This document shows, one piece after another, positions 40,673 to 50,785 of a stretch of DNA of 64,000 nucleotides. Source of the stretch: Dugong dugon (taxonomy: Eukaryota > Chordata > Mammalia > Sirenia > Dugongidae). Position numbers and translations under genes: made by a program. Position 1 is the stretch's first letter. Every line of letters starts with the position of its first letter. The notes beneath the pieces were generated by a model. That model was given only the letters and a program-made list of their open reading frames with translations, ran no database searches and had not been told where the DNA came from. The DNA lies in contig CM057469.1 in assembly GCA_030035585.1 (NCBI GenBank), positions 66,357,501-66,421,500 on the forward strand, written 5' to 3'.

Positions 40673-41445
40673 GGAGCCCCTGGTTGGTGTAGACAGTTAA
40701 TGTGCTCAGCTGCTAACCCAAAGGTTGGAGATTTGAGTCCAACCAGAGGTGCCTTGGAAGAAAGGCCTCGCAAGCTACTTCCTAAAAATCAGCCACTGAA
40801 AACCCTATGTGTATATTCTCAACAGCAACACCAAAAGAGACACATTTCCTGTTTTCATGAAGCTTATAGTCTATTGAGAAGAACCTAAAAGTAAGCCAAC
40901 AGCCAGATACAGTATTATGCACTTCAGAAGTGGAAACAACCCAATTGTCCATCAACTGGTGAACAGATAAACAAAATGTGGTATACCCATACCTTGACGA
41001 TATTACGCTAATTGAAAGGAGCAGAAGCCAGTCATAAAAAACCACGTATTGTATGATCCCATTTATATGAAATGTCCAGAATTTGTAAATCTATCAAGAG
41101 GGAAAGCAGACTGGTGGTTGTCTAGGACTAGGGGCTGAGGGATGGGAGATGGGGACTGACTGCTAATGAGTACGAGTTTTCTTTCTGGAGTGATGAAAAT
41201 GTTCGAAAATTATAATATGTTGATCATCGCACAACTCCATAAGCACGCTAAGCAACATTGAGCTGTACATTTTAAATGAGACAACTGCATTGTAGGCAAA
41301 TTGTATCTTAATAAAGCTGTTAAAAATTAAAAAAAAAAAAAAGAAAGAAAGAAAGAAAACCCTATGGAGCACAGTTCTACTCTGACATACATGAGGTCAC
41401 ATTGAGTCAGAATCATCCCAGCGGCAACTGGTTTACTGGTAAAGT
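40673..41445 (+). mobile_element. AfroSINE, 'CCTGGGTGG' subfamily, split by an L1 insertion
   Basis: The left half, 40673-40809, includes 'ggagcccctggttggtgtag' and 'aaaaatcagccactgaaaac'. The right half, from 41367, includes 'gagcacagttctactctgac' and 'gagtcagaatcatcccagcg'. The exact 12-bp duplication 'gaaaaccctatg' (40798-40809 and 41355-41366) brackets the insertion. Confidence 0.93.
40810..41354 (+). mobile_element. L1 (L1M-type) insertion with non-L1 5' segment
   Basis: 545 bp bounded by an exact 12-bp TSD. 40924-41335 is L1 3' sequence ('ggaaacaacccaattgtcca', 'aataaagctgttaaaaatta' and an A-run). It ends in AAAG repeats. The first ~113 bp (40810-40922) do not look like L1 and contain 'catgaagcttatagtctatt', common in other ancient repeats. 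L1 material is confident; the origin of the 5' part is not. Confidence 0.88.
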
Positions 41446-42444
41446 CAATCTGACAGATGAGCTGTAGATGGATTGCTACACAACCTAAAATCATTGCAGA
41501 ATTGTGTGTGTGTCCACAAATGGGCATACTTCTCGGAGAGAGGGCCCAAAACTGTCACCAGTTTCTCAAACCTCCATGACCCTAAAGAAGTACTGTTTAA
41601 TTCTCATTAGTTCTTTGGTCTCATCTGCTCCGTAGTAACCTCCAGGATTTACCCATCTTGGTATCTCCTCGGTGCCTGGAAAAGAGCCTTGCCTACAACA
41701 GGCATGCAATGGTTGGAGTCCACTGAATGGAGCCAACATATCCATGTTTATTTAACAAGTAGAGAGGGAAAAGTTTTAAAAGAAGGAAAAGAGAAGCCTT
41801 CACTCCTCCAATTTAAAGATTCTATCACAGGCCAAACAAGGACCAAAGTGAAAGTGAAATTATTGTATTTTCTTTAAAAACAGGAGCCCGGCCTGCTAGC
41901 AAGGCTAGGATTAGGGATCTGGTGAGGACGTGTGCAGTCGTGGCTCTGCCCCTGACTCACAGCGATCTTGGGTAATAATTCCCTCAAACTCGCCATACCT
42001 CATTTCCCATTTATGCGACAGGGAGAATAAGTCTTGCCCCTTATCTGAAGTGAGGAGGGTGTAAGGAAAGCAGATGACACATAAAATGCTTTTTGAACAC
42101 TTCATTAGACAGAGTCTTTACAAATCTTGTCATCAGAGTGCCTGTGGTTACAAAGGCCCACTCTGCTGTAGTGGTTGTTTTGATGTCCTGAGGAACTGCC
42201 TTCTTTCTTGTCTAAAACATTTCCAAATGTGCTCAAATTTAGCATCGAGCTGGAATGCACTCTGACCGCACTGCAGGGCAGCATTTCTCAACAATCTTTA
42301 ACCCATGTTCCCCCATTTGATAAGCATTAAAAATCTCACTCCCTTTTTAAATTTAGTATTATGAAAACAAGGCTTTCTCTCTCTCTGGTTGTTTTTTTTT
42401 TTTTTTTTTTTTGTCCTTTTGTCAAAAATAGACAATTCTACCAT
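41446..42444. other. Unannotated stretch
   Basis: No gene or named repeat recognised. A T-run of 21 lies at 42392-42412. Confidence 0.3.
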
Positions 42445-42785
42445 AAATACTACTTGGCACCAAAAAGGAATTACTGATACCCAAGAATATGGAGGAACCT
42501 CAGGATAATTATGCACAGTGGAAGAAGCCAGACCAAAAAGAACATATGGGGTATGATTCCATAGTTATAAAATTCTAGAAAATGCAAACTAATCTATGAC
42601 AGAAAGCAGAGCAGTGGTTGCTAGGGACGGAGGGGGAAGGAGGGCAGAAGAGGCTTTACGGAACATGGGAGGTGATATGTTCATTATCGTGACTGTGATG
42701 TTTTCACAGTGTATGCATATGCCAAAACTTATCAGATATGTGCAGTTCACTGTATGGCAATTAAACCCCGATAAACATTCTATTG
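42445..42785 (+). mobile_element. Old L1 (L1M) 3' end
   Basis: 'agaagccagaccaaaaagaa', 'gtatgattccatagttataa', 'gcagagcagtggttgctagg' and 'tgtatggcaattaaacccc' form a sense L1M terminus. Confidence 0.8.
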
Positions 42786-42905
42786 TACCATTAGGTCCCT
42801 GGGTGGTGCAGTTTGTACTCATCTCCTAACCTAAAGGTTTGTGGTTCAAACCCATCCAGCAACACCATGGAAGAAAGACCTGGCAATCTGCTTCCATAAA
42901 GATTA

Positions 42906-43257
42906 TCTAGTCTAATAGAGACTGGAGAAACTCCTAAGACTATGTCCTAAGACACCCTTCTAACATGGAACTGAAGCCACTTCCGGCGACCACCTTTCAG
43001 CTAAACAATAGACAGGCGTACAAAATAAACAATAACATCCAAGAGGAACGAGTTCCTTAGAGCAGTTAATTATATGAGACCAAAAAGGCAAAATCTGCCC
43101 CAAAGCAAAGACGAGAAGGCAGGAAGGGGTAGGAAAACCAGGTGAACAGCAATGGGGAACCCAGGGCAGAAATGGGGAGAGTGCTGACACATTGAGGGGA
43201 CTATGACCAATGTCTTGGAACATTCCGTGTACAGACTGTTGAATGGGAAAAAAAAAA
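42906..43257 (+). mobile_element. L1 3' UTR fragment
   Basis: 'agagactggagaaactccta', 'gaaggcaggaaggggtagga', 'tgctgacacattgagggg' and an A-run (43247-43259). A different subfamily from 38.9 kb, closer to 43670-44055. Confidence 0.82.
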
Positions 43258-43462
43258 AATTACCAAACCTCATTGCCGTTGAGTTGATGCCGATTCAGGA
43301 AGACCCTATAGGACAGAGTAGAACCGCCCTACAGGCTTTCCAAGGCTGTAATCTTTACCGAAGCAGACTGCCACATCTTTCTCTTGCTGAGCTGCTGGTG
43401 GGTTTGAACTGCTGACCTTTCAGTTAGCAGCTGACCACTTAACCACTGTACCACCAGGGCTC
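43258..43462 (-). mobile_element. AfroSINE, long form, antisense, inside the split AfroSINE
   Basis: 'ccgttgagttgatgccgatt', 'gtagaaccgccctacaggct', 'ggctgtaatctttaccgaag' and the head ending 'taccaccagggctcc'. Orientation is opposite to the host, at the host's TAAAGATTA site. Confidence 0.92.
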
Positions 43463-43669
43463 CTCCGTAAAGATTACAGCCAAGCAAACCCTATGGAGCA
43501 GTTCTACTCTGTAATACATGCTGTCACCATAAGTCTGAATCGACTGGGTGGCAACAGGTTTTTGGTTTTTTTATTATGCCACCTGAATGTCCATTTTTTC
43601 CAACTACACCTCATTCTACTCCTTCCTCCTGTAAACACGGTTCTAAAAAAGTAAGCTTACCCTCGACAC

Positions 43670-44055
43670 TATCACCCGAAAATAACCTTTGAACTTGACA
43701 CTGAAGCCACTCCTGGAGGTCACCTTTCAGCCAAATAACAGATTGGTTTATAAAATAAACAGTATCACCGGTGATGTGCTCCCTTAAACAATTAACTACA
43801 TAAGACCAAACAGTCAACATTTACCCAAAAGTAAAGATGAGAAGGCAAGGATGGGCAGGGAAGCTAGATCAATGGAAACAGAGCAAACAGAATGGAAATA
43901 ATGGGAATGCTGACACATTGTGAAAATTGTAACCAATGGCACAGAACAATTTGTATAAAAATCGTTAAATGGGAACCTAACTCACTGGGTCAACTTTCAC
44001 CTAAAATACAATAAAATATTTTAAAATAAATAAATGTAAAAAATTAAAACGTGAG
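43670..44055 (+). mobile_element. L1 3' UTR end with polyadenylation signal
   Basis: 'gacactgaagccactcctgg' and 'ccaatggcacagaacaattt', ending 'aaaatacaataaaatatttt' and an A-rich tail. Same subfamily as 42906-43257. Confidence 0.83.
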
Positions 44056-44189
44056 TTTATCAACCACCTAGGCTGCCATCTCTGATTCATTCTTGAACTC
44101 CAGGACTTAGCACAGTCAGCAAGCACGTATGTCAGTAGTCCTGAGCTGCTCCCCATTTCCAGAGGCCTGGTGGTTTCACAGCCCAGAAT

Positions 44190-44460
44190 TCATTCTGTTC
44201 TGTCCTCCGAAAAAGATCTCTTGTTTTTTCTCCTCCTCTTCATTCCAGGTGCAGCTCAGGAATCTTCTCTAGAAGCTGTCCCTGAACCTGAGCTCAAGAT
44301 GCTCCAGGCCCCACGGTGTCTGGGTATAGCTCTAGCAGCCACGCACTACTTTGTACTGATTTAATCTGTCTGGGTTTCTCATCTCCCCCATGAAACTGTA
44401 AACCTAAAGGCATTCTCGGCTTCTTTTATTCTTTTATTCTGAGAAGACTCCTTTGGTGGC
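44190..44460 (+). repeat. L2 LINE 3' fragment, sense
   Basis: 'cattccaggtgcagctcagg', 'agctgtccctgaacctgagc' and 'catgaaactgtaaacctaaa' fit L2 near its 3' end. A 64-codon ORF here is incidental. Confidence 0.5.
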
Positions 44461-44960
44461 CTCATGAAGCCTTCTCAGAATGTGGTCTTTAAATGTACAA
44501 AGTAAGCATATGCAGGAAACTAGTCATGAAATACAGTTATCAAATTTTAAAACACATATTTGAGGTAATAACACATATGCCTTTTTATAAATGTATTAAA
44601 TAACAAGATCTAGCGGCGGGTCAACTAACTACCATTACTTCAAAGAAGTGATACATAAACAATATTTTAAAGGAGCTTCAACAACTATAATATGATAGGA
44701 AAATATATGTGTGACTTGTCCTGGTGGCAGTCACAGGCACAGCTGACACTACCGTGACTTGTTGTTACCACTCACAATTGAAGGAAACGCCGCATTGCTT
44801 TAGAGGTTAGTGAAAATTAGATGTAATCTTTTCCCATCCAAGTTCATAGGGTCCCTAAAGTCCACCCAAGGACAGGGAATCCTCGAATCCCTAGATACGA
44901 CCCACTGTTCAGAAGCTGTCCTTTTCATCTTTGTGTTCTCAATAGTCTTGGCACACAGGA
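44461..44960. other. Unannotated stretch
   Basis: No feature recognised; AT-rich. Confidence 0.3.
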
Positions 44961-45154
44961 AAAACAAAAATTAAAAAACCCACTGCTATCAAGTTGCTTC
45001 CAACTCATAGAGACCCCGTAGGGTTTCTAAGGCTGTAAATCTTTATGGAAGCAGACTGCCACATCCTTCTCCCACAGAGCTGATGGTGGTTTCGAACCAC
45101 TGACCTCTTGGTTAGCGGTCGAGCGCTTTAACGACTAGGCCACTAGGACTCCCA
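44961..45154 (-). mobile_element. AfroSINE, long form, with exact TSD
   Basis: 'caagttgcttccaactcata', 'ctgtaaatctttatggaagc' and the head ending 'gccactaggactccc'. The exact 10-bp flank is 'gcacacagga' (44951-44960 and 45155-45164). It lacks the usual 'gacagagtagaactgcccca' block, an internal deletion. Confidence 0.94.
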
Positions 45155-45164
45155 GCACACAGGA

Positions 45165-45412
45165 GGGAACTTAATATCCAGCTTTAAAACAATAATAACA
45201 ATAAAAATATTAAGTATAAATTCAAAAAATAAGATAATTTCTCCCGCTAATATGCTTACACCGAAGTATAGCCTAGAAAATTGTTAACGGACTGCCAGAT
45301 AACCTGCTACACCTCCTTGCAACCACACCGTCCGTTGGCTACCTTATAATATAGTCTTCAATTCTTCAAAGCATTACCATAAAAGAGAGTATATAAAGAC
45401 TGGAAAAAAGCC
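45165..45412. other. Unannotated AT-rich stretch
   Basis: Begins with an A-rich tract of AATAATAACAAT type. Nothing else recognised. Confidence 0.3.
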
Positions 45413-45812
45413 CTTGAAGTGTAAAGGTTAAGCGACGGCTGCTAACCGAAAAGTCAGCAGTTCACACCCACACAGCGGCTTTGTAAGGAGAAAGACCTGG
45501 TGATGTGCTCCCGTAAAGATTCCAAAACCCACGGCCATCGCGTTGATTCCAACTCATAGTGACCCTATACGACAGAGTAGAACTGCCCTATAGGGTTTCC
45601 AAGGCTGTAATCTTTATGGAAGCAAACCGCCACATCTTTCTCCTGTGGAGCAGCTGGTGGGTTGAACCACCTACCTTTTGGTTACCAGCCAAGCACTTAA
45701 CCACTGTGCTTCCAGAGCTCCTCCATAAAGATTACAGCCTAGGAAACCCTATAGAGCAGTTCTATTCTGTCACATGGGGTCACTGTGAGTCAGAATCAAC
45801 TCAACGGCGTAC
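45413..45812 (+). mobile_element. AfroSINE, sense, host of a nested AfroSINE
   Basis: The left half, 45413-45521, has 'gtgtaaaggttaagcgacgg' and 'gaaagacctggtgatgtgct'. The right half, about 45723-45812, has 'tccataaagattacagccta' and 'gtcagaatcaactcaacggc'. The junctions 'ccgtaaagatt' (45511-45521) and 'ccataaagatt' (45723-45733) are duplicated. Confidence 0.92.
45522..45722 (-). mobile_element. AfroSINE, long form, nested in AfroSINE, antisense
   Basis: 'cgcgttgattccaactcata', 'ccacatctttctcctgtgga' and the head ending 'gcttccagagctc'. Orientation is opposite to its host. The nested pair gives a long inverted repeat. Confidence 0.93.
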
Positions 45813-46706
45813 AACCATGGACGGGGAGGATTCAGAGGAGGAAGTCAGCGGCCTTACTGTGACCTCATCTTCCCAATAGTATTATTTATCTTCACAATGT
45901 GACTTTCAAAATGGACCTTGTATATCTAGATATATGAGAAGTTTAAGAAATTCCTTTTTCTTCACATTGCAGCAGTGAATAATGCAAGACTCTTGGTCCC
46001 AACCACGGCCTTCTCTGGATATTACTACATACTTCCTTTCTTCTCTTTCGGTTGTTGGGCTTACTGTTGAGAGCGTTTCATAAGGGTGCAAACCTAATGA
46101 AATAGATTAAAGTACATTGGAGTAACAGTGAAGCACCTGGCGGGGGGGTGCGGAATCCTGTTTGCTATGAATTTTCACAGGACCCTCTTTCGTCTTACTC
46201 AGCATATTCAACATCCACTCTCCGGCCCAGGCAGTGTGTGCAAGCCCAGACTAGTCTCCCATCCACAGGCACCCATGAAAGACAGAGGCAGCTATCCCAC
46301 CTCCACCTGCTGACCCGTGGGTTTCTTACCTTCCAGTGTAATTCCAACAAATTAAGGTGAGTAAAAAGAAAATGTACTTTAAACATCTTTTTACTCCTAC
46401 CCGAGAAATTATTTAGGAGCTGCTGTTACCTAAATCAGTCAGTCAAATTCAAAAGCATGTTGAGCAAGCGTATTGACCCACCCACACGCCCATCCTGTTG
46501 TAACTCTCAATATCTGCAACGTTGAAAACAAGTGATGCAGAAATAAGCAGTTTGGGAGACTGAATGTCTGAACATCACTACTTGAATGAGAATTTGTAGA
46601 GTTCCCTGTAGAGCTACTGAGCGAATCCCTATCTTGCAGGAAGAGAAGGCCACAATTGTTAAGCAAGGAAGAAGGCATCCTCTTGTTTCCCCTTGACCAC
46701 AGCCAA
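45813..46706. other. Unannotated stretch
   Basis: No supported gene; ORFs at 46128-46386 on both strands have no recognisable domain. A G-run, 'cgggggggtgcgg', lies at 46141-46153. Confidence 0.3.
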
Positions 46707-46875
46707 AACCAAAACCAAACCCGTTGCCGTCAAGTCGATTCCGACTCATAGTGACCCTACAGGACAGAGTAGAACTGCCCCACAGGGTTTCCAAGGAGTA
46801 CCTGGTGGATTCAAACTGCCGACCTTTTAGGTAGCAGCCGTAGCTCTTAACCACTACACCACCAGGGTTTCCTGG
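46707..46875 (-). mobile_element. AfroSINE, short form, with exact TSD
   Basis: 'gtcaagtcgattccgactca' through 'acaccaccagggtttcc'. The exact 10-bp flank is 'ccacagccaa' (46697-46706 and 46876-46885). Near consensus. Confidence 0.95.
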
Positions 46876-46885
46876 CCACAGCCAA

Positions 46886-47400
46886 GGCTAGCTGATTCAC
46901 AGTCCGTTTTGTACATTGCATAAAGGAGCATCTTTCCTCCAACTTCAGTCTCTCACTCACCAACTTTTTACCTTTGGTCTACAAACATGTTCAAGTGGAA
47001 TTCATCTTTAGAGTGGTAACAACTCCCTTTACACCACTTCTCTCCAAAGTTACCAAACTACTGCTCTATCTAACTTCTTAAGAGAGTAGTCTGCAGTCGA
47101 TGTCTTCACTTCCTCTCTTCTGATTCTCTCCTCTGGCCTCTCTAAACTCTGTTTCCAGTCACCAGCCTCTGTGCTGGAATGTAAATAATTGATTAAAATG
47201 GATGAAAGTCAAAGACCTCACAACTGCAGCCGGGATCAAGTGGATGGTTTTGAGTCCTAGGCTTGCATGATCCCGGTGATGCCTGATACTCCCTCCACCA
47301 GGGAACAGCCACTCCCTGGTTCTCCTTCTACCTCGTAGTTGCTCCTGCATTTTCCCTAAAGGCTGATTGGTTTTCGTAGTTCTCCTTTATTAGTTCTCTA
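46886..47400. other. Unannotated stretch
   Basis: Pyrimidine-rich; no family assigned. Confidence 0.3.
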
Positions 47401-47411
47401 GTTTCCCTTAA

Positions 47412-47625
47412 AGAAGCCATAATGCTGTAGTGGTTTAAGGGCTTGGCTGCTGACTGAAAGATAAGCAGTTTGAACCCACCAGCCGCTCCACGGGATAAAG
47501 ATGTGGCAGTCTGCCTCCATAAAGATTACAGCCTTGGAAACCTTATGGGGCAATTCTACTCTGTCCTATACAGTCACTGAGTCTGAATCGACTAGACAAC
47601 AATGGTTTTGTATTTTTTGGGTTTT
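47412..47625 (+). mobile_element. AfroSINE, long form, with TSD
   Basis: 'atgctgtagtggtttaaggg' (decayed A-box area), 'aaagatgtggcagtctgcct' and 'gaatcgactagacaacaatg'. The flanks 'gtttcccttaa' (47401-47411) and 'gtctcccttaa' (47626-47636) match at 10 of 11 positions. Confidence 0.93.
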
Positions 47626-47899
47626 GTCTCCCTTAATCTACCCATTCTATTTAGGATATATAATCCATTGGGCTTCAAGTTTTTTTGTTCACGAATCCCC
47701 TAAAATAAAAACTAAGTAACCCTAAGTATCCCTATGCAATTTCTAATTTGACATCCAATTTTTTTTTATCCCAAGTTTAAATGGTTGCAAAGAACCTATT
47801 TTACAGTATTTGCACACATACAAGCTTTTCATTAATAGTCAAAATTTAGTCATCGTTCTTTTTTCTGCTTTAACTCCTATTTCTATTCCACTGACCCCA

Positions 47900-48400
47900 C
47901 AGATTTTTTAACAGCTTTAACGGTATTTCACAACATACAATTCGACTACTAAAGTGTACAATTCAGCAGTCTTTCGCTATATTCAGAGTTGTGCAACCAT
48001 CACCACAATTAATTTTAGAACATTTTATCACCCCAAAAAGAAACCTGTACCCATTAGCAGTCATACTCCATCCTCCCTCCTCCCCACCACAGCCCTAAGC
48101 AACCACTAATCCACTTCCTGCCTCGATTCTGGACATTTCATATAATATCATACAATACGTGGTCTTTTGTGACTGGCTTCTTTCACTTAGCATAATGTTG
48201 TCAAGGTTCATCCAGGTGGTAGCACAGATTGGTACTTCATTCCTGTTTATTGTCCAATAATATTCCATTGTATGGACATACCATATTTCGCTTATCCATT
48301 CATCAGTCTGATGGACATTTAAGTTGTTTCCACTTTTTGACTATTATGACTAACTCTGCTATGAAATTCATGTACAAGTTTCTGTATTATCACACAGATT
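47900..48400 (-). mobile_element. Old L1 (L1M) 3' region, antisense
   Basis: 'gtgcaaccatcaccacaatt', 'cctgtacccattagcagtca', 'tggcttctttcacttagcat' and 'aatattccattgtatggaca' are standard antisense L1M phrases. Confidence 0.85.
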
Positions 48401-50107
48401 TTAAACCAAATTTTCATTTTTATGCTTCAAAATAATTTATTGATAACCCTTTCATATGTCATTCACAAAAAATATACATAAATAAAACACTTAAATTAAA
48501 AAAAAAAAATTCTGTGACCATAATGCTGTAAGTGTAAAAAAAAAAAAAAGTTTGTCTTGGTTGAGTAGTAGTAAATTTGAATTAATCAAAGCATCATAAG
48601 TATATTACAAATCTTAATAATTATAAAACACAAAAAAAATAAAATCTTTTTAGAAATACATCACTTAATGAGATGAAGTGGGCTTCTTTTCTGATTATTA
48701 ATTCATGGGTCTCTGGACGTCTTATTTTTATAATGAAACAGGTCTAATTGCATTACCTCGTTTTAGATTCAAGCACTGAGAAACTCTTCAAATAAGTGGA
48801 GGCATGGAAATATTCTGGTTACAGCAATGTCACTCAAATCTTTGAAATCCTAGCAAGTTATGAACAAAAATTACTTTCTAACTGTGGGACAACAAACTTG
48901 GTTTGGCCTTTTGTCTCTGGCTTTGAAAACAGCATCAGCAACCAAAGTGCTCTTTGCTTTTCTACAATGGCCAGGCAATACTTACACATGTGTAAATGAG
49001 TTGGGAAGTCTTCAACTCCTCATCCTGACGAGGCCTCAGGAAGGGAGGAGTACATGATGAGGCCTCAAACAAACACCACCCCTCACCCTCTGAGAACTAA
49101 TGTTGGTTAGCAGGGTTAAAGAGTTACCTTTCTGGGTTGGTGCCAAGGTGCCTAACACACCTCTCCCCACCCCACCACAACAAGGTAATCAGGCAGAAAA
49201 CATTTACATTGTGCTCCATGTAGCACTTTGCTCCACGTAGCATGTCATGTAGGCTTTGGGGTATAAAAATGGCTGGGGGAGGGACCTTGGCAGTCCATTG
49301 GCTATGGTGCTAGGCGGAAGCATGTGTAGAAGTTTTCAACCCATCTAACCTGGCCAGTGGGATCGGCAGAAGGTAGCTCCCTTTTTAGGTCCCTCACCTA
49401 CAGTGCAAAGTGCAAAGTGGATCATCTTTACACCCAGGCAGCCTTTTCAGGTCAGTGTGGGTGCTTAAAACTGGATCCATCTTTGTTCTGGTGTGCTGCC
49501 TGCTTCTTGTTGTAAGTGATAAAAGCTAGTTTCCATGTGCTAAGGCTCTGGGAGTGTCTCATCTGTTTAGGCTCTCATCAGAAGGAGGTGATATTCATGG
49601 AGAAATCACTATTAGTAATTGGTTCCCTTTTTCTAATGGTCTTCTGGCTATTTAGAAATCTGGAATGTCCTGTGTTTTGCAGTAATCTGTCACCAAAAAT
49701 CATATGTATGTTGTCCTTTAAATGTGTTGGAATCAAACAACCAAAACCACTTGACTTGTAAAAAGAAGTGCATTGAGTCAATTAACTTTCCCACACCTGC
49801 ATCAGTCTTTAGAATTGTCTCTATGTTTGGATCCTAGGAGGTATCTTATACTCCCCAAAATGCATCATAGTAAGATGGTGGAACAGCAAGAGGTGTGCCT
49901 TTTTCCTCTAAAGTGAGAGATGGACTTGTTCTCAGGAGAACTCATTTCGGAAAAAGGTGTATATATGGATGCTGAAGATCTGAAAATTATCCAGTACTGC
50001 TGATTTAATTTACTTAAACTGCCTCACTCTCAAATACTCCAGTTCAGCTTTTACTGAGTTCCAGACCTGCAGCCTGCAATGCACTGCTTGGCCCTCAGGT
50101 CCCACAA
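48401..50107. other. Unannotated 1.7 kb, possible LTR-like promoter near 49.26 kb
   Basis: A-runs at 48499 and 48537 mark possible retroposon tails. Around 49215-49330, 'gtagcactttgctccacgta' and 'ttggggtataaaaatggctg' have the look of an LTR promoter with a TATA-like element, but I cannot define the ends. The 81-codon ORF at 49516-49761 has no recognised domain. A conserved host element here cannot be excluded. Confidence 0.3.
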
Positions 50108-50299
50108 CAAACTGTTGTTGTTACCTGCCATCAGGTCAGCCCTGGACTCATGGTGACCCCACGCACAAGGGTATCAGATTGTTGTGATCTATAGGATTTT
50201 CACTGGCTAATTTTTGGAAGCTCACCGGGCCTTTCATCCTAGTCCATCTTAGTCTGGAAGCTCTGCTGCAACCTGCTGAGCATCATAGTGTGCAAGGGT
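50108..50299 (-). mobile_element. tRNA-Gly-type SINE, antisense, body only
   Basis: 'gttgttgttacctgccatca', 'aggattttcactggctaatt' and 'tagtccatcttagtctggaa' match the body of 30243-30540 reversed. The tRNA head is absent. Confidence 0.75.
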
Positions 50300-50785
50300 A
50301 CCGAAACTGAGGTGCCTGGTATGCCTACGCTGGCTGGCTCAGGTGTAGCCCTGCCTCCATTTTATGAGCTCTCCTTCTGCATTCCTGAGAGTGTAACTTT
50401 GACTTCTTCATATGCATATGGCCCTGCACCTCTGGCCAGGTGGAACCAGCAGACTGACTTCTTTCCATTCATATGCATATGACCTTAGTCCTCTGGCTGG
50501 GTGGAACCAGCAGAACCTGGCCCCCTATCAATCATCTTGTGACCCTCTTGTGAGCACATACTTCCACAATCATGGGAGTGTAACCAATCCCCTTGACCCA
50601 CATAACTCTGCCTAAATAAAGCCCCACGTTGAGATATGCCGCCTTCCACTTTACTGACTACTTGCAGACCAATCAGAATATTGTAAACTAAATTCCTAAT
50701 TCAACCCTATAACTATGCCCATGTGACTGCAGCTTTTCGGGGTGCTGGTTTTCACTTTGTGAGATCCAACTCTCAATAAACCTCT
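50300..50785 (+). mobile_element. LTR-like sequence with tandem U3-type repeats
   Basis: Two imperfect direct repeats of about 60 bp ('tcatatgcatatggccctgc' at 50409 and 'tcatatgcatatgaccttag' at 50470), each containing 'gtggaaccagcaga', lie upstream of 'gcctaaataaagcc' and a terminal 'actctcaataaacctctttg'. This enhancer-repeat plus polyadenylation layout resembles a gammaretrovirus-type (ERV1) LTR. The start is uncertain and the end abuts an RTE tail. Confidence 0.5.

Larger units (their letters stand above)
42794..43575 (+). mobile_element. AfroSINE, sense, split by L1 and AfroSINE
   Basis: The left half, 42794-42905, starts 'taggtccctgggtggtgcag'. The right half, about 43463-43575, runs 'agattacagccaagcaaacc' to 'ggcaacaggtttttgg'. 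The duplicated junction is 'ttccataaagatta' (42892-42905) and 'ctccgtaaagatta' (43463-43476). Confidence 0.87.

Noticed and set aside
46128..46386. Opposed ORFs in a C-rich segment, possible exon
   Set aside because: No domain, no consistent splice sites, and both strands are open equally.
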